In this document: in pieces, positions 44,639-52,634 of the stretch
Layout: each line of letters opens with the position of its first letter
Position numbering within the stretch: position 1 is the stretch's first letter
Translations under genes and position numbers: made by a program
NCBI GenBank assembly: GCA_020638465.1
Contig: JACKIM010000003.1
Location: 325,001-389,000 of the forward strand
Source: Geminicoccaceae bacterium
GTDB taxonomy: Bacteria; Pseudomonadota; Alphaproteobacteria; Geminicoccales; Geminicoccaceae
Direction: 5' to 3'
DNA: 64,000 nt
The notes under the pieces: model-generated
What the model was told of the DNA's origin: nothing
Seen by the model: only the letters and a program-made list of their open reading frames with translations
Databases searched by the model: none

Positions 44639-45522
44639 GCAGACCCATGCCCACATCGAAGAAGCCGCGCAAGAAGTCCTCCCGGCTATCGGCCGGCGCC
44701 GAACTGGCCGCCCTGCCCAATCTGATGACGCTTGAGGGCATGTGGCGGGAACTCGGCGCCGGTCCTGACGATGAAGCGCTCGGCGAGGCGCAGGACCTGG
44801 TCTATGACGCCTGGGAAACCGCCGATGGACGCAGCCGGTATGCGCTCGCGCGCAAGGCGTTGAAGCTCTCGCCGCTCTGCGCGGACGCCTGGCTCATCCT
44901 GGCAGAACGCCCGTCACTGTCGGCCAGAGACCGCCGGGAATTTATCGAACGCGCCGTCAAGGCCGGAGAATTGGCGCTCGGAGAAGACGGGTTCGCCGAA
45001 TATGCGGGGCATTTCTGGGGATTCCTCGAAACCCGCCCCTACATGCGCGCCCGGCATCTTCTGGCCGAGAATCTCTGGCGCTCCGGCGACCGCGACGCCG
45101 CGATCAAACATCTGCGCGAGATGCTGACGCTCAATCCCGGCGACAATCAGGGGCTCAGATACGTCCTGCTGGCCTGGCTGATGCGCACCGACGATGACGT
45201 CGCCGTCAGGGCGCACCTTCGCCAGCATGACGACGAAGCCAGCGCCTTCATGAGCTACACACAGGCCCTGTTCGCCTTCAAGGCCGGAGACGGCGGCGAT
45301 GCCGGTCGCCAGGCCGCCGAGGAGGCCTGGGCCTGCAACCGTCATGTGCCCGGGCTTCTCGCCCATAAGGGCAAGCTCAGCTATCGGGATACCGGCTACT
45401 ACACCATGGGCGGCGAGGACGAGGCCGCCTATTATGTCGAGGAATACGGCTTCGCCTGGAAGCAGACGCCCGGAGCGGTCGACTGGTTGCTGGAAGTGAC
45501 GAAAGACCTGAAGCCGCGATAA
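44635..45522 (+). CDS. TPR-like passenger protein of the Tn3 transposon
   Basis: 295-aa soluble protein that starts on the transposase stop (GTGA; ATG alternative at 44647). Helical repeats resembling tetratricopeptide units: RYALARKALKLSPLCADAWL, RSGDRDAAIKHLREMLTLNP, GDNQGLRYVLLAWLMRTDDD. Resembles the ST7-like/TPR proteins carried by this class of transposon. Ends with a conserved-looking Tyr-rich stretch (YRDTGYYTMGGEDEAAYYVE). Function unknown; its tight coupling to tnpA suggests a role in the element. Confidence 0.7.
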   Translation: MSRPMPTSKKPRKKSSRLSAGAELAALPNLMTLEGMWRELGAGPDDEALGEAQDLVYDAWETADGRSRYALARKALKLSPLCADAWLILAERPSLSARDRREFIERAVKAGELALGEDGFAEYAGHFWGFLETRPYMRARHLLAENLWRSGDRDAAIKHLREMLTLNPGDNQGLRYVLLAWLMRTDDDVAVRAHLRQHDDEASAFMSYTQALFAFKAGDGGDAGRQAAEEAWACNRHVPGLLAHKGKLSYRDTGYYTMGGEDEAAYYVEEYGFAWKQTPGAVDWLLEVTKDLKPR

Positions 45523-45539
45523 CCCGGAGGAGGATTGTT

Positions 45540-45668
45540 GCATTGATCAACGTCACTATGGGTATACCTATAATGGCGCCTGCGATGAACAGTCCGGTGC
45601 CTGATTTTCCTGTTCATTTTGGATTTGTTTCAGGTTATTGAACAGTGCATGTCACAGGCACAACCAAA
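45540..45668. promoter_or_regulatory. putative res site and resolvase promoter region
   Basis: The 130 bases before the resolvase hold several dyads: ATGGGTATACCTAT (about 45558), TGAACAG (45594) paired with CTGTTCA (45611), and TGAACAGTGCATGTCA near 45638. Three paired sites in front of tnpR is the layout of a Tn3 res site, where resolvase binds and recombines and also represses itself. Confidence 0.55.
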
Positions 45669-46265
45669 ATGAACAAATCTCCCGCCCGAATCGGTTATGC
45701 GCGCATATCGATGGCAGATCAGAGCCTCGATGCGCAGGTCGCGGCACTCGAGGCCGCCGGATGCACCATGATCCGCACCGAAACCCGCAGTGGTGCCACC
45801 CTGGACGGCCGACCGGAACTGAAAACTATCCTCGACTTCATCCATCCGGGCGAGACGCTGGTGGTCACCCGCATCGACCGGCTGGCGCGCTCCATGCGCG
45901 ACCTGCAGACGATCGTCGCGGTGCTCAAGGACAAGGGTGCCCATCTCGCCACCACCGAACAACCGGTCGATACCTCCACAGCCGCCGGCAAGGCGTTTTT
46001 TGATATGCTGGGGGTCTTTGCCGAGTTCGAGACCAATCTGCGCCGCGAGCGTCAGGCCGAGGGCGTTGCCGCCGCCAAGCGGCGCGGTGTCTATCGTGGC
46101 CGCCCGCCAAAGATCGATATGGATGTCATCAGGGAACGTCTCGCCAAGGGCCTGTCGCCAACAGCGATCGCACGCGATCTCGGTATCTCTCGTGGGACTG
46201 TCTACAAGGCAAAGGCATTGATGACCTCATGCAGCAAAGCGGCAGGGCAAGAGGCCAGCCTGTGA
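45669..46265 (+). CDS. tnpR: serine resolvase of the Tn3 transposon
   Basis: 198-aa small serine recombinase that resolves cointegrates at res. Catalytic Ser14 is in RIGYARIS; the active-site arginines are in VTRIDRLARSMRDL; the E-helix and C-terminal HTH (LSPTAIARDLGISRGTVYKA) are complete. The ATG at 45669 is chosen over 45645 because it gives the standard N-terminus (MNKSPARIGYARIS). Confidence 0.94.
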   Translation: MNKSPARIGYARISMADQSLDAQVAALEAAGCTMIRTETRSGATLDGRPELKTILDFIHPGETLVVTRIDRLARSMRDLQTIVAVLKDKGAHLATTEQPVDTSTAAGKAFFDMLGVFAEFETNLRRERQAEGVAAAKRRGVYRGRPPKIDMDVIRERLAKGLSPTAIARDLGISRGTVYKAKALMTSCSKAAGQEASL

Positions 46266-46717
46266 AAAAGCCGAGAAAACAGATACCGCCGCCCAGGGTG
46301 AAACCCGCCCCACCACGCAACCTGACCCCGCCGCTCTGCAAGCAACTCGCCCGTGATCTGCTGGTTGCCTGCAGGAAGGTCGCGGAGAGCCACGGGTTGA
46401 GCGTCGAGGGTGGCGATCTGAGCGATATCGACCTGCGCCACGGCTTCGACATTCACTTCCGCGTCGGAATACCCATGCCGGACGGATCCTTGTTCTCACA
46501 TGACAAGGCCCTGTTCGAAGTCCTCGCGCCGAGCTTCGGGCTGGAGCCCTCGGATTTTGGCCGAACCTTCAGAACGGGCGGAGAGATGTTCCGCATCACC
46601 GCCATCAACCCCAACCGCCCGAAATATCCCATCAGCGCCGAACGCCTCGCCGACGGCCGCGGCTTCAAGTTCACAGCCGAAAATGTCGCGGCCTACCTCA
46701 ACACACCAAGCCTGTGA
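46229..46717 (+). CDS. hypothetical passenger protein of the Tn3 transposon
   Basis: Up to 162 aa from the ATG at 46229, or 151 from the GTG at 46262, which overlaps the resolvase stop (GTGA) and is the better-coupled start. Basic Pro-rich N-terminus (KKPRKQIPPPRVKPAPPRN), then a compact alpha/beta segment (LARDLLVACRKVAESHGLSV, YPISAERLADGRGFKFTAEN). No family recognised. It ends 20 bases before the right terminal repeat, so it is part of the element. Confidence 0.6.
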   Translation: MQQSGRARGQPVKKPRKQIPPPRVKPAPPRNLTPPLCKQLARDLLVACRKVAESHGLSVEGGDLSDIDLRHGFDIHFRVGIPMPDGSLFSHDKALFEVLAPSFGLEPSDFGRTFRTGGEMFRITAINPNRPKYPISAERLADGRGFKFTAENVAAYLNTPSL

Positions 46718-46737
46718 AACCTCCCAGCATCGTCCTT

Positions 46738-46775
46738 CAAAACGTCCATATATGCACGCTCGGGCCAGTCGGGCC
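46738..46775. repeat. right 38-bp terminal inverted repeat
   Basis: Starts CAAAACGTCC and ends CCAGTCGGGCC. Exact reverse complement of 41622-41659. It interrupts ardC on the minus strand. Confidence 0.9.
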
Positions 46776-47104
46776 TCTTCGGGCGTGAAACGGTCGGCAT
46801 AGACCACCGTGGTGCCACGCTCGCCCTTGCGGACATTGCCGCCAAGCGCCAGCGCCTGGCGAAAGGTCAGCCACGCCTGCGTCGGATAGCCATGCTGCAC
46901 CACCGCACCCCAGAGGATCAGCACGTTGATCCCGGAATATTGCCGGGCAGTCGCGGCGTTCCTCGGCATCGCCAGAGGCGCCTTCGCCGCCGCCGTCCCC
47001 CAGGGCTGAACCCAGGGCAACCGGCCCGCCTCCAGCTCAGCGATGATCTTGTCGGTGATGTCGTCGTAGAGGTTGCTGCGCGCGTTTCGGTCCTGTCTGG
47101 CCAT
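46776..47104 (-). pseudogene. ArdC-type antirestriction protein, truncated by the Tn3 transposon
   Basis: The N-terminal 110 residues of an ArdC (ArdcN/DUF1738) protein: RSNLYDDITDKIIAELEAGR, LPWVQPWG, NVLILWGAVVQHGYPTQAWL, GNVRKGERGTTVVYADRFTP. Coding ends at the right terminal repeat (46775), after which the frame reads transposon DNA. The C-terminal zincin protease domain is lost. ArdC is usually plasmid- or ICE-borne, so this flank was once conjugative DNA. Confidence 0.85.
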
Positions 47105-47187
47105 CGGGCTGATCTCCGCGACGGGCGCCGGAGGCCACTCCCCCGAACCCTCAACCCGTCACGGAAACCCCGGCCAAACTCGAACTC

Positions 47188-47701
47188 TCAGCGCCGTGCG
47201 GCCTCGGCCAGCGAGGCGGCGATGGCGGCGATGGCGCGGAACAGGACCAGCGGGTCGTCGCGTGAAGGCAGGAAGCCCCGGCGGCGCCAGAACTCGGCGG
47301 CCTCGGCATCGACCGCGTTGACCACCAGCGCGCGGCCACCGATCAGCGCCGCCGCCTGCACGCTGCGTTCCAAGCGCGTGTTTGACAAGGCCCGTGCCGA
47401 TGCCGCGCCCGGCCCATTCCGTATCAGTCGCAAGCTGGCCGAGCAGCAGGCAGGGCACCGGGTCGGGCGGCTGGCCCGTCCTGACCGACCGTGGCAACAC
47501 TGAAGGAACCACTGCCGTTGGCGCCAGCCCGTAATAGCCGACGACCCGGCCAGCCTCATGCACCACCATCACGGCGGTAAAGCCCTTCTGCTGATTGGAG
47601 AGCGCGCGCGTTTTCAGCCAGTGATCCAGCACCGGCTTGCCGCAGGAAAAGGCGGATAGGTCATGCGCCGCCGTCAGTGGCTCGGGGGCGGAGAGCGCCA
47701 C
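47188..47701 (-). pseudogene. GNAT acetyltransferase toxin, frameshifted
   Basis: Toxin half of a DUF1778/GNAT module; such toxins acetylate aminoacyl-tRNA. From a GTG at 47701 the N-terminal half is intact (FSCGKPVLDHWLKTRALSNQ, VVGYYGLAPTAVVPS) up to RGIGTGLVKHA. After about 47370 the correct sequence continues in another frame (RLERSVQAAALIGGRALVVN, AEFWRRRGFLPSRDDPLVLF) to 47188. One lost base explains it. If real, the toxin is inactive, since the acetyl-CoA loop is separated from the C-terminal strands. Confidence 0.82.
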
Positions 47702-47705
47702 GGGA

Positions 47706-48005
47706 TCACGGACCCTTGGTGGCGTCAGCCTCCCAGGGCGCGGGGCGGCGCGCCAGTTCGACCATCTCCGGCACCGGCGCGGCGGGGGCGGAAACGGCCT
47801 CCATGAAGGCGGCGAAGCCATCCGGGCTCATGCGGATCAGGCCCTGCTCCATCACCACCTCTTCGGCCGCGCGCACCGCCGCCTCGCGCACGAAGTCGGT
47901 GCGCGAACGTCCGCGCAGCCCGGCGGCGCGGTCGATCATGGCGACATCCGCCTCGGGCAGGCGCATCGAGATCGGGTAGTCCTTGCGGTCGGCGGCGAGG
48001 GCCAT
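47706..48005 (-). CDS. DUF1778 (TacA-like) antitoxin
   Basis: 99-aa ribbon-helix-helix antitoxin: YPISMRLPEADVAMIDRAAG, LRGRSRTDFVREAAVRAAEE, then the toxin-wrapping tail (MSPDGFAAFMEAVSAPAAPV). The ATG at 48005 follows GAAGGAGA. It ends 4 bases before the GNAT gene, the usual order and spacing for this toxin-antitoxin type. Confidence 0.88.
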   Translation of the reverse strand: MALAADRKDYPISMRLPEADVAMIDRAAGLRGRSRTDFVREAAVRAAEEVVMEQGLIRMSPDGFAAFMEAVSAPAAPVPEMVELARRPAPWEADATKGP

Positions 48006-48258
48006 GGCGAGTCTCCTTCGCGGGGAAGATAGGGGATTGTAGCGCAATATGCAATACTCTAGGCTGATCCCATTCAATATTCGGGGGCATTGAGGCAGGA
48101 CATGATCCAGCGGAGGACGGGATTCCATCGGTCATTTTACGCCGCCACAGCGCGACAGGCTGCGCCCGCCTACGCCAAAGCACGCTATATCCACCCTGTC
48201 GCCGCCGTTTCTTTCCCTGTGATTTCCGTTGCTTGCGGACCCGCGCCCCGGAATACTG
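48006..48258. other. intergenic region between toxin-antitoxin and recombinase cassette
   Basis: About 250 bases. The AT-richer part near 48030-48080 (GATTGTAGCGCAATATGCAATACTC is partly palindromic around GCAATATGC) is a plausible antitoxin promoter/operator. No ORF is supported. Confidence 0.3.
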
Positions 48259-48490
48259 ATGAACATGAGCTTGCCAGCACAGATAAACGCCGCCAAGATG
48301 ACCGAAGAGGAGCGCAACGCGCTGCTCGAATCCCTGCTGCTTGGCGAGCCGGAACTGACCCTCGCCCCCCCATGCGCCAGAGGGCGCGCCCGATCCACGG
48401 CTTGTGCAACTGGTCCGGCTTTTGGGACGGCAGGCCGCGCGGCGGAATTTTGCCGCGCAGATGAACAGGCGGGAGCCCGGCGGCTCCTGA
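48259..48490 (+). pseudogene. small protein upstream of recombinase, frameshifted in a C-run
   Basis: Reads MNMSLPAQINAAKMTEEERN, ALLESLLLGEPELTLAP, then hits a run of seven C (48365-48371). One C fewer restores a continuous frame (HAPEGAPDPRLVQLVRLLGR, QAARRNFAAQMNRREPGGS-stop at 48490). It resembles the short ORFs that precede large serine recombinases in alphaproteobacterial elements. The function is not known. Confidence 0.55.
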
Positions 48491-48509
48491 CACCACAGGA
48501 GACGCAAAG

Positions 48510-49709
48510 ATGAAGGTCGCGCTTTACGCCCGCTATTCCTCTGACAACCAGCGCGACGCATCGATCGCCGATCAGTTCCGCATGTGCCGTCTGCGCGCCG
48601 AGAAGGAAGGCTGGCAGATTGTCGAGGAATATTCCGATCATGCGATCTCGGGCGCCTCGCTGCTGCGCCCCGGCATTCAGGCGCTGATCGCGGATGCGTC
48701 GCGCGGGCGGTTCGACCTGATCCTCGCCGAGGCGATGGACCGGCTGTCGCGCGATCAGGAGGATATTGCGGGCCTCTTCAAGCGCATGTCCTATTCGGAT
48801 GTGAAGATTTTCACCCTTTCCGAGGGCGAGGTCTCGCATCTGCATGTCGGCCTCAAGGGCACGATGAACGCGCTGTTCCTGAAGGATCTGGCCGACAAGA
48901 CCCGGCGCGGCCAGCGCGGCCGGGTCGAGGCGGGCAAATCCGGGGGCGGCAACGCCTATGGCTATGACGTGGTCAAGAAGCTGGACGGCAATGGCGAGCC
49001 GATCCGCGGCGACCGCACGATCAACGAGGCGCAGGCCGAGGTGGTGCGGCGCATCTTCCGCGAATATGCCGCCGGCAAATCCGCCAAGATGATTGCGGTG
49101 GGGCTGAACAAGAGCGGCATTCCCGCGCCCTCGGGCGGCGATTGGGGCTTCAGCACGATCAATGGCAACCCGAAACGCGGCAATGGAATCCTCAACAACG
49201 AGATGTATATCGGCAAGATCGTCTGGAACCGGCAGCGCTTTGTGAAGGACCCCGATACCGGCAAGCGCCAGGCGCGGCCGAACTCCGAGGAGGAGTGGGT
49301 GATCCAGGAAGTTCCCGAACTGCGCCTTCTCGATGACCACCTCTGGGCGGCGGTCAAGGCGCGGCAGAACGCGAACACGATCCGGCGGGCGCAGAACGGC
49401 AAAGCCGATCTGGGTCAGATCAATACCCGCCGCCGCCCGCGCTATCTCTTCTCCGGCCTGACCAAATGCGCCTGCTGCGGGGGTGGCTATTCGGCGATCT
49501 CGGCCACGCTGATCGGTTGCTCGACGGCGCGCAACAAGGGCACCTGCGACAACCGGGTGAATATCCGCCGCGACGAGCTGGAGGCGCGGGTGCTGAACGC
49601 CTTGCGCACGCGCCTTGTCGATCCCGCCCTTTTCGCCGAATTCTGTGACGCCTATACGCAGGAAAGCAACCGGCTGCGGATGGAAAGCCGCGCGGGGATC
49701 GCGGCGTAA
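48510..49709 (+). CDS. large serine recombinase, catalytic part (interrupted by TAA)
   Basis: Site-specific recombinase: resolvase-type N-terminus with catalytic Ser in LYARYSSDNQRDASI, the recombinase domain (GDRTINEAQAEVVRRIFREY), and a zinc-ribbon with CACCGGG...C...C (FSGLTKCACCGGGYSAIS). Normally the chain continues into a coiled coil; here it stops at an in-frame TAA (49707-49709) after RMESRAGIAA, and the remaining codons follow in the same frame. GGAGACGCAAAG precedes the ATG. Confidence 0.88.
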   Translation: MKVALYARYSSDNQRDASIADQFRMCRLRAEKEGWQIVEEYSDHAISGASLLRPGIQALIADASRGRFDLILAEAMDRLSRDQEDIAGLFKRMSYSDVKIFTLSEGEVSHLHVGLKGTMNALFLKDLADKTRRGQRGRVEAGKSGGGNAYGYDVVKKLDGNGEPIRGDRTINEAQAEVVRRIFREYAAGKSAKMIAVGLNKSGIPAPSGGDWGFSTINGNPKRGNGILNNEMYIGKIVWNRQRFVKDPDTGKRQARPNSEEEWVIQEVPELRLLDDHLWAAVKARQNANTIRRAQNGKADLGQINTRRRPRYLFSGLTKCACCGGGYSAISATLIGCSTARNKGTCDNRVNIRRDELEARVLNALRTRLVDPALFAEFCDAYTQESNRLRMESRAGIAA

Positions 49710-50165
49710 GAAGCAGAAGTGCAAAAGATCGACCGCGAGGTCCAGAAGCTCATGGACCTCTATCTGAGCGACGCCCTGTCGGTGGATGACGTGAAGCAGC
49801 GCGGCGACAAGCTGCGGGCGCGCAAGGCGGAGCTGGAACATTTCCTAGCCGATGCCGACGAACCGCCGACGCTGCTGCACCCAGCCATGGCGGTGCAATA
49901 CCGCAAAAGCGTGCAGGGGCTTTACGAGGCCTTGCAGGACCCATCGGAAGGCAAGCGTGTTGAGGCGGCGGAGATCATCCGCTCACTGGTCGACCGGATC
50001 GTGCTAACGCCGGTGGATGGCAGAATCGAGATCGACGTTCAGGGCGATCTTGCTGGAATCCTTACGCTTTCCGCAAAAACGAAAAACCCCGCCGGAGAGC
50101 GGGGTGGATCGCAAGTAAAGATGGTTGCGGGGGTAGGATTTGAACCTACGACCTTCAGGTTATGA
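49710..50165 (+). pseudogene. C-terminal coiled-coil part of the serine recombinase
   Basis: Directly continues the preceding gene after one TAA codon: EAEVQKIDREVQKLMDLYLS, DALSVDDVKQRGDKLRARKA, a typical recombinase coiled coil, then the C-terminal beta segment (RIEIDVQGDLAGILTL). A GTG at 49719 could restart translation. The last residues (VAGVGFEPTTFRL) are the antisense of the tRNA 3' end at 50122-50169, a feature of recombinases whose attachment site overlaps their 3' end. Confidence 0.8.
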
Positions 50166-50169
50166 GCCC
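50122..50169 (-). tRNA. 3' fragment of initiator tRNA-Met (CAT), attachment-site remnant
   Basis: On the minus strand this reads from the anticodon loop CTCATAA through CCTGA, AGGTC, the T-arm (GTAGGTTCAAATCCTAC) and the acceptor end CCCCGCAACCA. That is the 3' half of an initiator tRNA-fMet. The 5' half is absent: upstream bases do not pair. Such fragments mark an integration junction. Confidence 0.8.
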
Positions 50170-50368
50170 TATGTAAAGCTATAAGCCTCAACAAGAGCCA
50201 ATTTTTTATCATAGTATAATCAACAACTTGCATGAACACCCCCTGTTGAGGTATATTGAGATTTAGGGGTAATTATCGAAAGCAACTGCCCCTAAAGTGC
50301 CCCCAAGCCGACCTTCAGGCATCTGTAACCTGAAGGTCGCAGGTTTTCTCCGGCCCCATGAGGTTCCC
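50170..50368. other. attachment-region gap with repeats
   Basis: About 200 bases without a gene. GACCTTCAGG (50310-50319) pairs with CCTGAAGGTC (50329-50338), and CGACCTTCAGG occurs twice in direct orientation (50149-50159, within the tRNA fragment, and 50309-50319). This is a candidate core or arm site for the adjacent tyrosine integrase. Confidence 0.5.
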
Positions 50369-51506
50369 ATGGCCACCATCGAAAAGCGCGAGCGCAAGAC
50401 CGGCACGGTCTATCAAGCCGATGTGCGCATTCACGGTTTTCCACGCCAGAAGAAAACCTTCAAACGCCTGACCGATGCCAAGCTGTGGGCACAACAGACC
50501 GAGGCGTCGATCCGCAAGGGCGAGTTCCAGAACGTGGTCTCGACAGCGCGGAGCAAGACCCTGAATGATGTCATCCAGCGCTATCGTGACGACGTGCTGC
50601 CCCACAAGGCGGAAACGACGCAGCGGGCAGAGACAACCTATATCGGCTTCTGGGAGCGTGAGCTGGGCGAGTATTCCCTCTCCTATCTGAAGCCGGAGCT
50701 GATCAGCGCCAAGCTGCGAGAGCTGGGCGAAGCCGGCGATGGCCGCCGCAAGGCGGACGAAGAGGACACCAAACCGAAAGCACCGGCCAAGCCGAAGAGC
50801 CGCAAGACCCTGAAGCACTATCGGGACACCCTGGCGCTTCTGCTGAAACACGCCAAGCAATGGGGCTGGACAGCGACCAATCCCATCGACGGGGTCAACA
50901 AGATCACCAAGATCAGGAACGAGCGCACGCGGTTCCTGAGCGACGATGAGCGCACAAGCCTGCTTGCGGCCTGCAAGGCCAGCGACAAACGAGCATCTGT
51001 ATCCCGTCGTCATCCTTGCCCTTTCAACCGGTGCCCGGAAGAATGAAATCCTTTCCCTGACTTTCTCCGACCTTGATCTGAAGCGGGGCATTGCCGTCTT
51101 GAGGGATACCAAGAACGGGGAAACCCGTGCGGTGCCCATCGTGAAGAGCCTTCAGGTGCTGCTGAAAGCGCATCTGGAAAAGGTCGGGACATTCTATGAC
51201 GGCCTGGACTACGCGCCCCCTGCCCACTGGGTCTTCCCCCGTCGGGATGCCATGGCACCGATCGACATTCGCACGGCATGGGAGAATGCCCGTGACGCAG
51301 CCGGTCTCATTGATTTCCGCTTCCATGACATTCGCCATTCGGCGGCGAGCTACCTCGCCATGAACGGCGCAAGCCTCGTGGAAATTGCCGAAGTGCTGGG
51401 ACACCGGACGCTCCAGATGGTCCGCCGCTATGCCCATCTGTCGGAAAGCCACGTCAAGGAGTTGGTTCAAAGCGTCAACGACAAGGTGCTGCCCGCCGAG
51501 CTGTAA
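50369..51506 (+). pseudogene. tyrosine recombinase/integrase with one frameshift
   Basis: Phage-type integrase. Frame 1 (50369 to about 50988): ATIEKRERKTGTVYQADVRI, core-binding SKTLNDVIQRYRDDVLP. The catalytic part is in the next frame (EHLYPVVILALSTGARKNEI with Arg; FHDIRHSAASYLA with His and Arg; VLGHRTLQMVRRYAHLS with His and Tyr). One extra A in AAA at 50987-50989 explains the shift (SDK to SDNEH). All catalytic residues are present, so it is recently broken or a sequencing error. Confidence 0.88.
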
Positions 51507-51581
51507 TGGCTACACTTCATTGTTCGGCAAGGGAAAATCGGGTATAGATAAGGTTCCTGCTCTTTATAGGCCCCTTATACC

Positions 51582-51815
51582 ATGAGGTTTACCATGGTGG
51601 ATTATCGGGACCTGGCAACCGTGAAGCAGGTAGCGGCCGAAGCGCCGTTCATCACGGAAGCCACGCTGCGCTGGTGGATTTTCCATGCGGAAACGAATGG
51701 ACTGAAACCTGCTCTGCTGAAGATCGGTGGACGTGTCTATATCGACCGCGCCGAATTCAACAAGTGGCTGGAGGGTCAGCGCATGGCTCCGAAGCCGTTG
51801 ATGCCTGCGGCCTGA
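51582..51815 (+). CDS. excisionase-like small DNA-binding protein
   Basis: 77 aa (or 73 from the ATG at 51594). A winged-helix MerR/excisionase-like pattern: YRDLATVKQVAAEAPFITEA, TLRWWIFHAE, LKIGGRVYIDRAEFNKWLEG. These proteins direct integrase toward excision. It follows the integrase by 75 bases and ends 19 bases before a terminator. Confidence 0.75.
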   Translation: MRFTMVDYRDLATVKQVAAEAPFITEATLRWWIFHAETNGLKPALLKIGGRVYIDRAEFNKWLEGQRMAPKPLMPAA

Positions 51816-51834
51816 CCGGCCTCCATCCTCGACC

Positions 51835-51868
51835 GAAGCCCCGTCAGCAATGGCGGGGCTTCTTTCTC
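51835..51868. terminator. rho-independent terminator, likely bidirectional
   Basis: GAAGCCCCG (51835-51843) and CGGGGCTTC (51854-51862) form a perfect 9-bp stem with a 10-base loop, followed by TTCT. It lies between the convergent excisionase-like gene and herA and can serve both. Confidence 0.8.
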
Positions 51869-52634
51869 AGAACGGGATTTCATCATCAAGGTCGCCCGGT
51901 GGCGCAGCTATCGCAGGGATCGCCGCCTCCGACGAGGTTGTAGTGATGACAGGAGCTTCGTCTTGGGTCAGGCCCCAGTTCTCAACAACATCCGCAAGTG
52001 GGAAATTCGCTTCACCACTCCAGTCCACGAATGGCGCAGCCGTAGCGCTCCACGGCTCTTTCGTCGGCATTTTAATTTGTACGCGAGCGGGAATGTGCAC
52101 GGCACTACCAAACACAATGGATTCCCCTGCTGCAAGCACCGTTACCTGATCGAGAAGCCGTTGCGCCTGCTTCGGGATAATGCGTCGGAAATGGTCAATA
52201 TCATCTGGATTTTGGAGCCGGTGAGAGAAGAAGTTGGCGCACTGACTAATGATTGTAGGGCTGATTTCACTAGGGCGCTGACTAGCGACAATAAGCGACA
52301 ATCCAAACTTGCGCCCCTCTTTGGCAACACGCTCGAAAGCACGCCTCGAAAGACTTTGCCCTCGATCTTCGACGCGCCCCGCTGGCCTTGCGTAGTTGTG
52401 CGCTTCCTCCAGTACTAATAACCAAGGATACCGACTACGCACATCGGGACGCAGCATTTCCCGTGTTTCAAGCAGAATTCTGCCGAGAACCGCACACGCG
52501 AAGGGCAACACTTCCGATGCCAACATTGAAAGATCGATGACCGACACCCTCGAACCGGATTTTTGCCCGATCCCCAGTTTCGCCATCCAATCCTCGTAGC
52601 TGCGGATTGCCTGATCTTCATAACTGAAGAATGA
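51867..52634 (-). pseudogene. HerA-type ATPase, C-terminal part after in-frame TGA
   Basis: Continues the HerA gene in the same frame after one TGA (52635-52637): SFFSYEDQAIRSYEDW, then MAKLGIGQ (ATG at 52586). Carries Walker B PWLLVLEEAHNYA, the arginine-finger-type segment FERVAKEGRKFGLSLIVASQ and RPSEISPTIISQCANFF. Without the Walker A part it cannot hydrolyse ATP. It can be made separately only if translation restarts at 52586. Confidence 0.85.

Larger units (their letters stand above)
41622..46775 (+). mobile_element. Tn3-family transposon, 5154 bp, perfect 38-bp ends
   Basis: The ends 41622-41659 and 46738-46775 are perfect 38-base inverted repeats, beginning GGCCCGACTGGCCCGAGCGT and ending ACGTTTTG. 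Contents in order: frameshifted transposase, TPR-like passenger, putative res site, serine resolvase, hypothetical passenger. The 5-mers outside (AAATG left, TCTTC right) differ, so no target duplication remains. The left flank is a broken IS200 gene and the right flank a broken ardC gene, so the flanks have been rearranged. Confidence 0.88.

Noticed and set aside
48132..49841. 569-codon minus-strand ORF
   Set aside because: Antisense to the serine recombinase; no family features.
50100..50165. VAGVGFEPTTFRL as a protein motif
   Set aside because: It is the antisense of tRNA T-arm and acceptor sequence, common at recombinase ends; not a domain.
50320..50350. second tRNA (Thr-like anticodon arm TCTGTAA)
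   Set aside because: The stretch matches only CCTGAAGGTCGCAGGTT; position 33 is not T and there is no acceptor stem. Treated as part of the attachment region.
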